Below the pieces are notes generated by a model. It made no database searches, was not told the origin of the DNA, and saw nothing but the letters and a program-made list of their open reading frames with translations. A stretch of 64,000 nucleotides of DNA, from the NCBI RefSeq assembly GCF_002261425.1, contig NZ_NEVJ01000001.1, forward strand, positions 806,001 to 870,000. The letters run 5' to 3'. Both the position numbers and the translations under genes were made by a program. Positions 1 to 8,708 of the stretch are shown one piece after another (position 1 is the first letter of the stretch; each line of letters starts with the position of its first letter). The DNA is from Bordetella genomosp. 9. GTDB lineage: Bacteria > Pseudomonadota > Gammaproteobacteria > Burkholderiales > Burkholderiaceae_B.

Positions 1-357
1 GGCGAACTCGGCCTGCGCCTGTTCGCCCTGCTTGCCCATTTCGGCGAAGCCGGCGGAGAACATGACGATGTTCTTCACCCCGGCCGCGATGGCCTCGTCC
101 AGGGCGGCGCTCACGCTGGAAGCCGGGATGGCGAAGATGGCCAGGTCGATGGGCGCCTGCACGGCCCCGAGCGATGCATAAGCGCGCCGTCCTTCGATTT
201 CATCGGCGCGGGCGTTGATGGGATAGATATGCCCTTCGTAGCCGTGTTCGACCAGGTAGCGGACAGGCACCGCCCCGATCTTGCTGCGGTTCGACGAAGC
301 GCCGACGATGGCGATGGAGCGTGGCGACAGGAAAGAGTCTAGGTCTGGCAGGGTCAT
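1..357 (-). CDS. Acyl-CoA synthetase (NDP-forming), CoA-binding domain, 5' part only
   Basis: This is the first 119 codons of a gene that runs off the left edge. The protein opens with a Rossmann-like CoA-binding domain: SPRSIAIVGASSNRSKIG near residues 11-28, then YPINARADEIEG and the FSAGFAEMG segment. That order is typical of acetate-CoA ligase (ADP-forming)/Pat-type acyl-CoA synthetases, which form acyl-CoA from a carboxylic acid, CoA and a nucleoside triphosphate. The CoA-binding domain is clear; the ATP-grasp part is out of view, so a short CoA-binding protein cannot be excluded. A LysR gene lies 131 bp upstream in the same direction. Confidence 0.85.
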   Translation of the reverse strand, partial: MTLPDLDSFLSPRSIAIVGASSNRSKIGAVPVRYLVEHGYEGHIYPINARADEIEGRRAYASLGAVQAPIDLAIFAIPASSVSAALDEAIAAGVKNIVMFSAGFAEMGKQGEQAQAEFA

Positions 358-488
358 GGGATCTATGCACGAATGCCGGGCAGGGTGGGCGCGCTATGGA
401 TGTCATGGTTATGCGCGCCGGATGTCTCCGGAGATCGGCCAAGATACCGCCAGTGGTCTTATCAGACAAACTGTGTTTTCTGAATTTT

Positions 489-1412
489 CTATAAGCTGAG
501 ATTATTTATCGCCGGCCTTTGCCGGCCTTTGCCGTCCTGCAGCGTGTAGTCCAGGAAACGCTCGACCGCGGGCGATATGGACGTCCGTGGCCGCGCGAAG
601 ATCGCGATGCGCCAGCTCACCACCGGTTGCAGCACTGGCAGGAACACCAGGCCGAATCCTTCGACCAGTGCCCGTGCCATGGCGGGACATATCACGTAGC
701 CTGGCCGCACCCGCAGCAGCGACAGGGCCGTGTTGACCCGATGCACGGACACGATGTCGCGCGGATGGTTGCGGGGCGGGATATGGGCCAGGACGTTGAC
801 GGCCAGGTTGGGCATGTAGTTGATCAGGGGGCGATCGCGCAGGTCTTTCCAGCTTATCGATTCGGCGTCGGCCAGCGGATCGTCCGGGCGCAATGCGGCC
901 CACAAGGGGTCGGCCCGCACCACGTGCGCTTCGATGGCGTCGTCGGTCAGCACGCCGGCCGGCCCGAAACCGATGTCCGCGCTGCCGTTGTGCAGGTTGG
1001 CCAGGACCTGTTCGATGGGTACGTCGTCGAAGCGCACCTCGACGCCCGGGTAGGCCTTGCCGTAGCCGGATATCAGCTCCGGCAGCAAGGTGCAGGACAG
1101 CGGTTCGGGCGCGGCCACGCGCACCAGTCCGCGGCGCAGCTCCTTCAGGTTGCTGACGCCTTCCAGCGCCTCGTCCAGGTCCGCGAGCACGCGCCGCACC
1201 ATGGGTTCGAATGCGCTGCCCACCGCGGACGCGCTGACGCTGCGCGTATTGCGGTCCAGCAGGCGCACGCCCAGCCGGCTTTCCAGTTCCTTGACCAGCC
1301 CGCTCAGCGCCGCCTGCGAAAGATGCATGGTGTCGGCCGCCTCGGAAAAGCTGCCGCATTCCAGCACGGCGAGGAAAGCGCGCAGTTGCCTGAGCGTCAC
1401 TTCAGCTGCCAT
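489..1412 (-). CDS. LysR-family transcriptional regulator
   Basis: The 307-residue protein has normal LysR length. The N-terminal winged helix-turn-helix covers about residues 5-65 (LRQLRAFLAVLECGSFSEAA, then LSQAALSGLVKELE). The remainder is a periplasmic-binding-protein-like effector domain. The ATG is preceded by an AAAGGGAG ribosome site. The gene is divergent from the Bug receptor at 1605 across a 192-bp gap with an AT-rich stretch around 1452-1500, where LysR-type T-N11-A sites would be expected. It therefore probably controls that receptor, the acyl-CoA synthetase downstream of it, or both. The effector is unknown. Confidence 0.93.
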   Translation of the reverse strand: MAAEVTLRQLRAFLAVLECGSFSEAADTMHLSQAALSGLVKELESRLGVRLLDRNTRSVSASAVGSAFEPMVRRVLADLDEALEGVSNLKELRRGLVRVAAPEPLSCTLLPELISGYGKAYPGVEVRFDDVPIEQVLANLHNGSADIGFGPAGVLTDDAIEAHVVRADPLWAALRPDDPLADAESISWKDLRDRPLINYMPNLAVNVLAHIPPRNHPRDIVSVHRVNTALSLLRVRPGYVICPAMARALVEGFGLVFLPVLQPVVSWRIAIFARPRTSISPAVERFLDYTLQDGKGRQRPAINNLSL

Positions 1413-1425
1413 GAGGTCTCCCTTT

Positions 1426-1449
1426 CTCGTTGTCGGTCTCGTTGTCGGT
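1426..1449. repeat. Two perfect tandem copies of a 12-bp unit in the LysR leader
   Basis: The unit CTCGTTGTCGGT occurs twice head to tail just upstream of the minus-strand LysR start at 1412. It lies in the untranslated leader, so copy-number change would alter promoter or leader spacing, not the protein. Confidence 0.8.
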
Positions 1450-1604
1450 CGGATTTATAACTTTAACCTTTAAGTCATCAAAAAAATGAAGTTTGTCCTG
1501 ATAGGTTGGCCGCCTCTATCATCGCGTCTCCAGGCTCGCGTCCCGTCGCCATGTCCCAAGGCGCGGGTCGGCAGTTCCTATTCCAATAATCAGGAGACAC
1601 CACC

Positions 1605-2585
1605 ATGAAGATCACCCGACGGGCCCTGCTGGGCGCGGCGGCGGCCGGCCTGTGCGGCGGCGTTGCCCCGCGCGTCTTCGCACAGGGCGATTGGCCTGCC
1701 CGTCCCGTCCGCATCATCTCGCCGTATGGCGTCGGCGGCCCCAACGACCTGTCGGCGCGCCTGTTCGCCGAATACCTGGGCCGGCGCCTGAACCAGTCCT
1801 TCATCGTGGAGAACAAGGCCGGGGCCGGTACCCGGCTGGGCAACGAATACGTCGCCCACGCGCCGGCCGACGGCTACACGCTGCTGTATGGGGCGGCGCC
1901 GTACTCCACGCTGGAAGCCTTGTACGGCAAGCTGGGCTACGACCCGCGCAAGGACCTGCAGGCCGTGGCGATGGCCGCCACCGTGCCGCTGTTCCTGATC
2001 GTCAATGCCCAGTCGCCCGCCAAGACGGCGCAGGAGCTGATCGCCTACGGTAAGTCGCTGCCCAACGGACTGACCTTCGGCACGCCCGGCACGGGATCAT
2101 TGCCGCACCTGGCGGCGGAGCTGTTCCTGCGCGACGCCAACGTCAAGGGCCTGAGCGTCCAGTACCGCGGCGACGTTCCCGCCTATACCGACCTGCTGGC
2201 CGGCCGGCTGGACGCCACGCTGACGGCGATCACCGCCGCGCTGCCGCATATCCAGGCCGGCAAGCTGCGTGTGCTCGGCGTGGCGTCGGCGCAGCGCAGC
2301 AAGATCTACCCGGACGCGCCGACCCTGCGCGAACAGGGGTTGCCGAATGTCGTGGCTTCCGGCTGGTACGGTTTCATGGCCCCCGCCGGCACGCCGGCCG
2401 CCATCGTCAGCCGCCTGGACAACGAGATCAACGGCGCCCTGAAAGACCCCGACATCCAGCGCAAGCTGCTGGCGCAAGGCATGGAGCCCTATCCCGGCAA
2501 CGCCGCCGACTTCGCCAGGTTCATCGACGCGGAAATGAAGAAGTGGAGCGAAGTAATCCGGAAGGCCGGCATCAAGGGCGAGTAA
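1605..2585 (+). CDS. Bug-family (TctC-like) solute-binding protein
   Basis: This 326-residue protein is a periplasmic receptor of the tripartite tricarboxylate transporter class. It starts with a twin-arginine-like signal (KITRRALLGAAAAG, cleavage likely near residue 27) and continues with WPARPVRIISPYGVGGPND. It carries the family motif ADGYTL and ends close to the usual Bug length. Ligands of the family are mainly carboxylates held between two lobes. No TctA or TctB gene is present, so it is an orphan receptor. A ribosome site (CAGGAG) precedes the ATG. The divergent LysR at 489-1412 is the likely regulator; the specific ligand cannot be read from sequence. Confidence 0.93.
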   Translation: MKITRRALLGAAAAGLCGGVAPRVFAQGDWPARPVRIISPYGVGGPNDLSARLFAEYLGRRLNQSFIVENKAGAGTRLGNEYVAHAPADGYTLLYGAAPYSTLEALYGKLGYDPRKDLQAVAMAATVPLFLIVNAQSPAKTAQELIAYGKSLPNGLTFGTPGTGSLPHLAAELFLRDANVKGLSVQYRGDVPAYTDLLAGRLDATLTAITAALPHIQAGKLRVLGVASAQRSKIYPDAPTLREQGLPNVVASGWYGFMAPAGTPAAIVSRLDNEINGALKDPDIQRKLLAQGMEPYPGNAADFARFIDAEMKKWSEVIRKAGIKGE

Positions 2586-2596
2586 GGCAGCGTCGC

Positions 2597-3310
2597 CTAC
2601 CAATGCCCCGCGTGCTGGCCGCCATCGACATTGATGGTCTCGCCAGTCACGAAGCCGGCCCGTTCCAGATACAGGATCGCTTCGACTATATCCGCGATGT
2701 CGCCCATATGGCCGACCGGGTGCAGGCCATCCAGGAATTCATGCGTTTCCGGCGCGTGCATGGGTGTCTTGATGATCCCGGGCGCCACGGCATTGACCCG
2801 TATGCCCTTGCGCGCATACTCGATGGCCAGGCCGCGCGTCACCGCCGCCAGTCCACCCTTGGTCAGCGAAGCCAGGCCCGCGGGTACGTTGGACAGGGGC
2901 TGTTCGACCAGCGTCGTGGTGATCTGGACGATATGCCCGTGTTCCTGCTTCGCCATCTGCTGCAGCGCGCACTGCGTAATGTGGAAAAAACCACCCAGGT
3001 TCACATTGACGACGTTCGTATAGTCTTCTTCCGTGTATTCGGTGAAGGGCTTGCTGACGAAAATCCCGGCATTGTTGATCAACGTATCGATGCGTCCGAA
3101 TCGCTCCAGCGCGGTGGCGACGACCTTGTTCGCGACGGCTCGATCGGCGATGTCGCCGGGAACGGCGATCACGTCCGTATCCTCGCCCGCCTCGATATTG
3201 CGGGAATTCGCGACGACGGCATAACCCTGCTTGCGGTAGCCCCGCACGATGCCGGCGCCTATGCCTTGGGATGCGCCGGTCACGATGGCGACTTTGGTTT
3301 GCGTATGCAT
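2597..3310 (-). CDS. Non-classical SDR-family oxidoreductase lacking the catalytic tyrosine
   Basis: This 237-residue short-chain dehydrogenase keeps the nucleotide-binding TGASQGIG near the N terminus and the NNAG segment. The active-site helix reads AGLASLTKGG, so alanine sits where the YxxxK tyrosine is expected, and the usual catalytic serine region reads ITTTL. The start at 3310 is chosen because GAGGAA precedes it; an in-frame start at 3337 would overlap the upstream gene and has no better site. It follows the metallo-beta-lactamase-fold gene by 26 bp, so the two probably form an operon. A related group with ALASLTK in this position is known, so the loss may be a family trait. Confidence 0.88.
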   Translation of the reverse strand: MHTQTKVAIVTGASQGIGAGIVRGYRKQGYAVVANSRNIEAGEDTDVIAVPGDIADRAVANKVVATALERFGRIDTLINNAGIFVSKPFTEYTEEDYTNVVNVNLGGFFHITQCALQQMAKQEHGHIVQITTTLVEQPLSNVPAGLASLTKGGLAAVTRGLAIEYARKGIRVNAVAPGIIKTPMHAPETHEFLDGLHPVGHMGDIADIVEAILYLERAGFVTGETINVDGGQHAGHW

Positions 3311-3336
3311 GATGTTCCTCGTCAAGGCCGGGCCCA

Positions 3337-4119
3337 TCAGGCCGGGATGGGAAAGCGTACCGGCGTGCCCTTGTCGAAGGGCGTCAGGCGGCCGGCAAGA
3401 TTCAGCTTCTGGAAAACGTCGGCCAGTTGTTCCTGGCTTTCGCGGAAATGCATCCAGCCTTCGGAATGCGCGGATACCAGGGCCGCATTGGGAAAGGCAT
3501 GGGCGGCTTCGATGGCGCCCTCGCTGCCCATCGTCATGTGGAAGCGGCCGCGTGGTTCGGCCGCACCGGTGAACAGAACCACGACCTTGGGATCGAAGCG
3601 GCGCGCCACCTCGGCCGTGCCTTCGTACCAGACGGTGTCGCCCGTCACGTACAGCAGATCGCCAGGCTGTTGGCGGCCCAGCGCGAAGCCCACGACGTCG
3701 CCCGAGATCGGTTCGATCCCGATGGGGCCATGCCGGGCTGGCGTGGCGGTCACCAGCAGCGTTTCGCCGCCGGCGCCGTGCAAGGTGCAGGTCTCGTAAG
3801 GCGCCAGGCCGATCGCGTTGCCGCCCAGCCGTTGCGCGCCCGCCTGCGTGGTGAAGGTCTTGCCCACGCTGCCCAGCATCGCGCGCCCAGAGATATCCAG
3901 GTTGTCGATATGCTGGTCGTGGCTAAGCAGCACGGCGTCCAGGCGACCGACTTCATCCCTGGTCAACGCGGGACCGGACGTTTTCTCGAACGAGAGGGAG
4001 GGCAACTGGTAATGGCCTGGCGCATCGAAGGTGGGATCGGTCAGCAGGCGTATGGACCCGTACTCGATCAGGACCGTCGGTCCGCCTACCAGGGTCAGGC
4101 TCAGCGTCGTTTCGCGCAT
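3337..4119 (-). CDS. Metallo-beta-lactamase-fold hydrolase
   Basis: The 260-residue protein is a UlaG-like MBL-fold hydrolase. The metal motif is SHDQHIDNLD near residue 66, a HDxHxDN variant of HxHxDH. Later candidate ligands are ARHGP, the aspartate of VTGDTVW and the histidine of VSAHSEGW. There is no signal peptide, so it is cytoplasmic. It is first of a two-gene unit with the SDR at 2597-3310 and divergent from the LysR gene at 4198 across 78 bp. The substrate is unknown; lactone or phosphoester hydrolysis are both possible within the fold. Confidence 0.88.
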   Translation of the reverse strand: MRETTLSLTLVGGPTVLIEYGSIRLLTDPTFDAPGHYQLPSLSFEKTSGPALTRDEVGRLDAVLLSHDQHIDNLDISGRAMLGSVGKTFTTQAGAQRLGGNAIGLAPYETCTLHGAGGETLLVTATPARHGPIGIEPISGDVVGFALGRQQPGDLLYVTGDTVWYEGTAEVARRFDPKVVVLFTGAAEPRGRFHMTMGSEGAIEAAHAFPNAALVSAHSEGWMHFRESQEQLADVFQKLNLAGRLTPFDKGTPVRFPIPA

Positions 4120-4197
4120 GTCGTTCTCCGTGTTGATTTGGCGATGGACGTAGCCTAAGCTCCAGTCCGTTTCCGCGGAATTCGCTATTCGCGCTCA

Positions 4198-5085
4198 ATG
4201 GCTGAGAAAAAACGCACAGAGGTCGATTGGCAGGACATACGCGTCTTCCTGGCGCTGGGCCGCCATGGCAGCCTGTCGGGCGCCGCGCGCGCGCTGTCGG
4301 TCAACCACGCGACCATCGCGCGCCGCATCCAGTCGCTGGAAGCGACGCTGGGCGAAAAGCTGGTCGAGCGTCGTCCGGAAGGCTACATACTGACGCCGGC
4401 CGGCACGCGCACGCTGGCGGCGGCCGGCGACATGGAAGCCGCCGTCCATACCTTGGGCCGCGGCGGTGAAGACGACGCGATCAAGGGCCTGGTCCGCGTC
4501 AACGCGCCGCCGGCCTTGTCGCTGGGATTCCTCGCCGAGCGCCTCGCGGCGCTCCCGGTATCGCATCCCGGCCTGGATATCGACCTGGCCACGGATCTGC
4601 GTCCGGTCAGCCTGGAACGCCGTGAAGCGGACATCGCCATCCGCCTCGGAAGGCCGACGGATGGCGGCTTCATCGCCCGGCGACTGGGCAGCATGGCCTA
4701 CGGCTGGTACGGCGCGCCGGCGATCTGCGAGCGTGTCGAAGCGGACGGGGACCCGGTCTTCGTCGGTTTCGACGAAGTCAACACCGATATCCCGGAAGCC
4801 GTATGGCTGGCGCGCACGCACCCTGCCGCGCGCATCGCATTCAAGGCCAACAACCATGTCGCCCAGGCTGCCGCCGCGCGCGCGGGCGCGGGACTGGCCC
4901 TGCTGCCGCACTACATCGGTCGCGGCGAGCCCGCGCTGCGGCAATGCCGGCTGGAGCCGGTACCCGAGCCGCGGGAGATCTACGTCCTGACCCGGGGTCA
5001 GGATCGCAACAACTCGGCGATCAGGTTCGTCGTCGATCACCTGCTGCGTGTGTTCGCCGACGAGCGGACCTTGTTCGAAAACTGA
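4198..5085 (+). CDS. LysR-family transcriptional regulator
   Basis: This 295-residue LysR protein has its helix-turn-helix at about residues 10-68 (WQDIRVFLALGRHGSLSGAA, then NHATIARRIQSLEATLGEKL). NHATIARRI in the recognition region is typical of a LysR subgroup that controls neighbouring oxidoreductases. The effector domain is complete. It is divergent from the MBL-fold/SDR pair and is the natural candidate to control it. The iron-uptake genes downstream have their own dyad and are probably not its targets. Confidence 0.93.
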   Translation: MAEKKRTEVDWQDIRVFLALGRHGSLSGAARALSVNHATIARRIQSLEATLGEKLVERRPEGYILTPAGTRTLAAAGDMEAAVHTLGRGGEDDAIKGLVRVNAPPALSLGFLAERLAALPVSHPGLDIDLATDLRPVSLERREADIAIRLGRPTDGGFIARRLGSMAYGWYGAPAICERVEADGDPVFVGFDEVNTDIPEAVWLARTHPAARIAFKANNHVAQAAAARAGAGLALLPHYIGRGEPALRQCRLEPVPEPREIYVLTRGQDRNNSAIRFVVDHLLRVFADERTLFEN

Positions 5086-5146
5086 GCTTTTCGTTCAGCC
5101 TCCAGACAGCGCAATCAAAGCGCGTCGACAGATTTGAAAAAGCTTT

Positions 5147-5173
5147 TGCTAACGATAACGGGAATAGTTAGCA
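5147..5173. promoter_or_regulatory. Candidate Fur box (inverted repeat) ahead of the siderophore receptor
   Basis: The arms TGCTAAC and GTTAGCA form a perfect 7-bp inverted repeat with a 13-bp AT-rich centre containing GATAAC. It ends about 31 bp before the receptor ATG. The GATAAT-like hexamers fit a degenerate Fur site and the gene it precedes is of an iron-controlled class. Assignment to Fur is inference. Confidence 0.55.
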
Positions 5174-5204
5174 TTCGCGAAATTTTTTGGAATCCGTCGC
5201 CTTC

Positions 5205-7415
5205 ATGAAACAGCTGACCCCGATCGCCGCCGCAGTCCTGGCCCTGTTCGCCGCGCCCGTCGCGGCCATCGCGCAGCAAGCCGCGGCGCCCGGGACGCCG
5301 GCGCCCGCCACCCCCGCGGCGCCCACCGCGACGCTGGACACCGTCCATGTGAACGGTGATGCCCCATCCGACGACTTCAACACCCAGCAATCCGCGCTGC
5401 CGCGCCTGGGCGTCGATCTGCATGACGTGCCGCAATCCGTCACGGTGGTGAACAAGGCGCTGATGCAGTCGCAGGGCGCGACATCCTTGCAGGACGCGCT
5501 GCGCAACGTCGCCGGCATCACGCTGGGCGCGGCCGAAGGCGGCACGATAGGCAACAACATCTACCTGAACGGCTTCTCGGCGCGTACCGACATCTACCTG
5601 GACGGCTTTCGCGATCGCGCGCAGTACTACCGCGACACCTTCGACCTCGATGAAGTGGAAGTGCTGATGGGGCCATCGTCCATGCTGTTCGGCCGTGGCT
5701 CCACCGGCGGCGTGATCAACCAGGTCAGCAAGAAACCCAAGCTGGCGGACTTCACCGACGTCACCGGATCCGTCACGACCAACGGCCTGGTGCGTTCGAC
5801 TGTCGATACCAACATGCAGTTGTCGGAGACATCGGCCTTCCGCTTCAACGGCATGACGCAGAACGGCGACGCGACCACGCGCGACCAATCGCATGTGAAG
5901 GATTTCGGCGCGGCGCCTTCGTTCAAGTTCGGCATCGGCACGCCGACCGAAGTCACCTTGTCCGCATTGCTGCAGCACAACGACGACATGCCCGACTACG
6001 GCGTGCAGTCCGTCAACGGCCATCCGGCGGGTGTCAGCCGCAATACGGCGTACGGTTTCCACGATGACCGGACCATGCAGGACATCGCGATGCTCAATGC
6101 ATCGGTGCAGCACAAATTCACGCCGGACACCGTGCTGCGCAACCAGACGCAGTACAACAACGTGCGCACCGATGCCCGGGAGACCGCGCCGCAGGCCGTG
6201 GGCACGCTGGGTCCCAAGGGTTTCCAGCAACTGCCCGCCGGCAACGTCACCAACCTGCCGCTGGACGATTTGTGGATCCTGCAGCAAAGCCATGACCGCG
6301 TCATCCATGACGAGTCCATCTTCAATCAGACCGAACTGAGCACCAAGTTCGATACCGGTTCGATCAAGCACACCCTGCTGACCGGCGTGGAGCTGGGCCA
6401 CGACCACTACAGCAACCAGGCCTATTCGCGCACCGGCACCTGCGACGGATTTACCTTGAACAGCGGTTTCGTGGGCTGCACGCAGATGGTTGACCCGCAG
6501 CACACGTCCGCGGACCTGCCGGAAGTGCCCGGCAACTTCGCCACGGGCTCGGCCAATACGGTGGGCATCTACGCCAACGACACCGTCGAACTGACCAAGC
6601 AGTTCAAGCTGGTGGGCGGCCTGCGCTGGGACCGTTATGAAGCCACTGTCACCAACTCCGTGCCGCGCAGCACGACGCCCGCCAATGCCGACCAGACGGT
6701 GCACTACACCAGCGTGCGGGGCGGCGCGATCTGGCAGCCCAGCGATTGGCAGTCGTACTACATCTCATACGGCACGTCCTTCAATCCGTCGCTGGAGCAG
6801 CTGACCGCGACGGTCGGCCAGGACACCCTGGAGCCGGAAAAGAACCGCTCCTACGAGGCGGGCGGCAAATGGGATCTGTTCGACGGCAACCTGTCGCTGA
6901 ACTCGGCGGTCTTCCAGATCAAGAAGGAGAACGCGCGCACCCAGATCAGTCCTGGTGTGTACGAGCTGGACGGGACGGTGCGGGTGAACGGCGTACGGGC
7001 CGGGGCATCCGGGCATCTGACCAGGCAGTGGCAGCTGTATGCCGCCTACACGTATCTGGATGCCGAGATCACTTCGGCCAAGGACGGCACGGAAGGCAAC
7101 ACGCCGGCCAACACGCCCAAGAACACGTTCAACTTCTGGAGCACGTACCAGTTCCTGCAGAACTGGGAGGTGGGCGGCGGCGCGGTGTATACGTCCTCGC
7201 GCTACGCGGCCAACACCGACGCCGTGCAGGTCGGCGGGTATACCCGCTGGGACGGCACGCTGGCCTGGCACCAGCCCAAGTACGATGTGCGGCTGAACCT
7301 GTTCAATATCTTCGACAAAAAATACTACGATGCGCTGATCCCGTCCGATGGCGGCCGCGCGGTGCCGGGCACCGGACGCACCGCCATGTTGACGGTGAGT
7401 TATCACATTCAATAG
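5205..7415 (+). CDS. TonB-dependent siderophore receptor (Fiu/PiuA type)
   Basis: The 736-residue precursor is an outer-membrane ferric-siderophore receptor. A signal peptide (MKQLTPIAAAVLALFAAPVA, cleavage after AIA) precedes an Ala/Pro-rich linker, the plug domain (LHDVPQSVTVVNKALMQSQG, then IYLDGFRDRAQYYRDTFDLD and GPSSMLFGRGSTGGVINQVS) and a beta barrel that includes FNIFDKKYYD near the C-terminal end. The ATG at 5205 is preferred over the TTG 18 bp upstream because it begins a proper signal peptide. The PKHD-type hydroxylase starts 9 bp after its stop, the same pairing as fiu-ybiX and piuA-piuC, which points to catecholate siderophores. The upstream dyad suggests Fur control. Confidence 0.93.
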   Translation: MKQLTPIAAAVLALFAAPVAAIAQQAAAPGTPAPATPAAPTATLDTVHVNGDAPSDDFNTQQSALPRLGVDLHDVPQSVTVVNKALMQSQGATSLQDALRNVAGITLGAAEGGTIGNNIYLNGFSARTDIYLDGFRDRAQYYRDTFDLDEVEVLMGPSSMLFGRGSTGGVINQVSKKPKLADFTDVTGSVTTNGLVRSTVDTNMQLSETSAFRFNGMTQNGDATTRDQSHVKDFGAAPSFKFGIGTPTEVTLSALLQHNDDMPDYGVQSVNGHPAGVSRNTAYGFHDDRTMQDIAMLNASVQHKFTPDTVLRNQTQYNNVRTDARETAPQAVGTLGPKGFQQLPAGNVTNLPLDDLWILQQSHDRVIHDESIFNQTELSTKFDTGSIKHTLLTGVELGHDHYSNQAYSRTGTCDGFTLNSGFVGCTQMVDPQHTSADLPEVPGNFATGSANTVGIYANDTVELTKQFKLVGGLRWDRYEATVTNSVPRSTTPANADQTVHYTSVRGGAIWQPSDWQSYYISYGTSFNPSLEQLTATVGQDTLEPEKNRSYEAGGKWDLFDGNLSLNSAVFQIKKENARTQISPGVYELDGTVRVNGVRAGASGHLTRQWQLYAAYTYLDAEITSAKDGTEGNTPANTPKNTFNFWSTYQFLQNWEVGGGAVYTSSRYAANTDAVQVGGYTRWDGTLAWHQPKYDVRLNLFNIFDKKYYDALIPSDGGRAVPGTGRTAMLTVSYHIQ

Positions 7416-7424
7416 GCGACCCTC

Positions 7425-8111
7425 GTGCTGATCACCATCCCGAAAGTCCTCGACGCCACGCAGGTCCAGGCCATCCGCGGCCTGCTCGACAACGCCGGCG
7501 ACGCATGGGTCGACGGCCGTGTATCAGCCGGCTACCAGGGCGCCGCCGTCAAGCACAACCAGCAGATCGACGAACGTTCCGAAGTCGCGCACCGCGTGCA
7601 GCAGATCGTCCTCGGCGCCGTGGAACGCAACCCCGCCTTCATCAGCGCGGTCCTGCCCAACGTGGCCTACCCGCCGATGATCAACCGCTACGGGGAAGGC
7701 ATGACCTTCGGCGCCCACGTCGACGGCGGCGTGCGCATCCACCCGCACACCGGCCGCAAAGTCCGCACCGACGTGTCCATCACGCTATTCCTGAGCAATG
7801 CGTCCGAATACGACGGCGGCGAGCTGCAGGTGCACGATACCTACGGCTTGCAAAGCGTCAAGCTCGACGCCGGCGACATGGTGGTCTACCCGGCCACCAG
7901 CCTGCACCAGGTCACCCCCATCACGCGCGGCGTGCGCCTGGGCTGTTTCTTCTGGGTGCAAAGCCTGATCCGCGAGGATTCCCGTCGCAGCCTGCTCTAT
8001 GACCTGGATAACGCCATCCAGCGCCTGAACCAGACCCAGGCCGATCCCGTCGCGCGCAGCAAGCTGGTGGGCTGCTATCACAACCTGCTGCGGGAGTGGA
8101 GCGAGACCTGA
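7425..8111 (+). CDS. piuC: Fe(II)/2-oxoglutarate-dependent PKHD-type hydroxylase
   Basis: The 228-residue protein starts at GTG (LITIPKVLDATQVQAIRGLL), the standard opening of PiuC/YbiX proteins. The iron site is the HxD of FGAHVDGGVRIH with the distal histidine in YPATSLHQVTPITRG; the arginine that follows would hold 2-oxoglutarate. Length matches the family. It lies 9 bp after the siderophore receptor and is surely co-transcribed with it. PiuC proteins accompany catecholate receptors and influence siderophore or siderophore-antibiotic uptake, but the hydroxylated substrate is not established. Confidence 0.95.
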   Translation: MLITIPKVLDATQVQAIRGLLDNAGDAWVDGRVSAGYQGAAVKHNQQIDERSEVAHRVQQIVLGAVERNPAFISAVLPNVAYPPMINRYGEGMTFGAHVDGGVRIHPHTGRKVRTDVSITLFLSNASEYDGGELQVHDTYGLQSVKLDAGDMVVYPATSLHQVTPITRGVRLGCFFWVQSLIREDSRRSLLYDLDNAIQRLNQTQADPVARSKLVGCYHNLLREWSET

Positions 8112-8434
8112 GGAGTGGTTGTTTACCCTCCACCGATGAACTATCCCGCCTGCTCGCCGTGCGGGAATCGTTCCATCTGGAAAACGTCAACGAGGTCGAC
8201 GGCCTGGCCAGCTCTTTCGCCCGGACATTCGCCGACCAAGGCCTGAAAGTCCGCATCAAGGAAGCCCGCATGTCCCTGGCCCAGGACACCGCCGTCACCA
8301 TGTTGCCAATGGCCGTGGGCCTATGGGTTTTCGCCTGCCTGCTATACCGCGGCACGGTCGATTGGTTGCGAATGCCCCGTCCCGACGTCCTCGTCGTCAA
8401 ACGGCGTGGCGGAGTAGAGGTGCGCCATAATTGA
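8096..8434 (+). CDS. Hypothetical protein, possible one-TM segment
   Basis: This 112-codon frame starts at a GTG inside the last codons of the preceding hydroxylase. I do not recognise it. It contains a charged N-terminal half and one hydrophobic stretch (MLPMAVGLWVFACLLY near residues 70-85) that could span a membrane. It has no clear ribosome site and could be non-coding. It fills an otherwise unexplained 350-bp stretch before the Xre/RES locus. Confidence 0.3.
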   Translation: MERDLRSGCLPSTDELSRLLAVRESFHLENVNEVDGLASSFARTFADQGLKVRIKEARMSLAQDTAVTMLPMAVGLWVFACLLYRGTVDWLRMPRPDVLVVKRRGGVEVRHN

Positions 8435-8459
8435 AAAAAAGGCGGCTGCCAATCAAGCC

Positions 8460-8708
8460 TTGACTGGAATGGGTGGCAAATCGGCGCTCGGATTGGCCCG
8501 CCTTTTAGGCATTGCCCAATCTATCGTCGCAAACTCCACGGCACCGGAAGCCCAAAACTTCGATGCGGTCGCCTGGCTAGGTCAATGGCTGGATAGCCCT
8601 CAACCCGCACTTGGCGGACGCAAGCCTGGAGACCTCATTGATACTCCGACAGGAGTGGACGTGGTCGCCCGCCTCCTAGGCGCTCTCGAAAGTGGGGCGT
8701 ATCAGTGA
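8460..8708 (+). CDS. Short Xre/MbcA/ParS-type antitoxin (toxin-binding domain)
   Basis: This frame of about 80 codons is the C-terminal toxin-binding domain of Xre/MbcA/ParS antitoxins (DUF2384): LGQWLDSPQPALGGRKPGDL followed by IDTPTGVDVVARLLGALESG. No separate helix-turn-helix domain precedes it. The start is uncertain: TTG at 8460 or ATG at 8469, neither with a strong ribosome site. Its TGA overlaps the GTG start of the RES toxin frame (GTGA), the normal arrangement for this toxin-antitoxin family. The partner toxin is broken, so the antitoxin may now be an orphan. Confidence 0.75.
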   Translation: MTGMGGKSALGLARLLGIAQSIVANSTAPEAQNFDAVAWLGQWLDSPQPALGGRKPGDLIDTPTGVDVVARLLGALESGAYQ

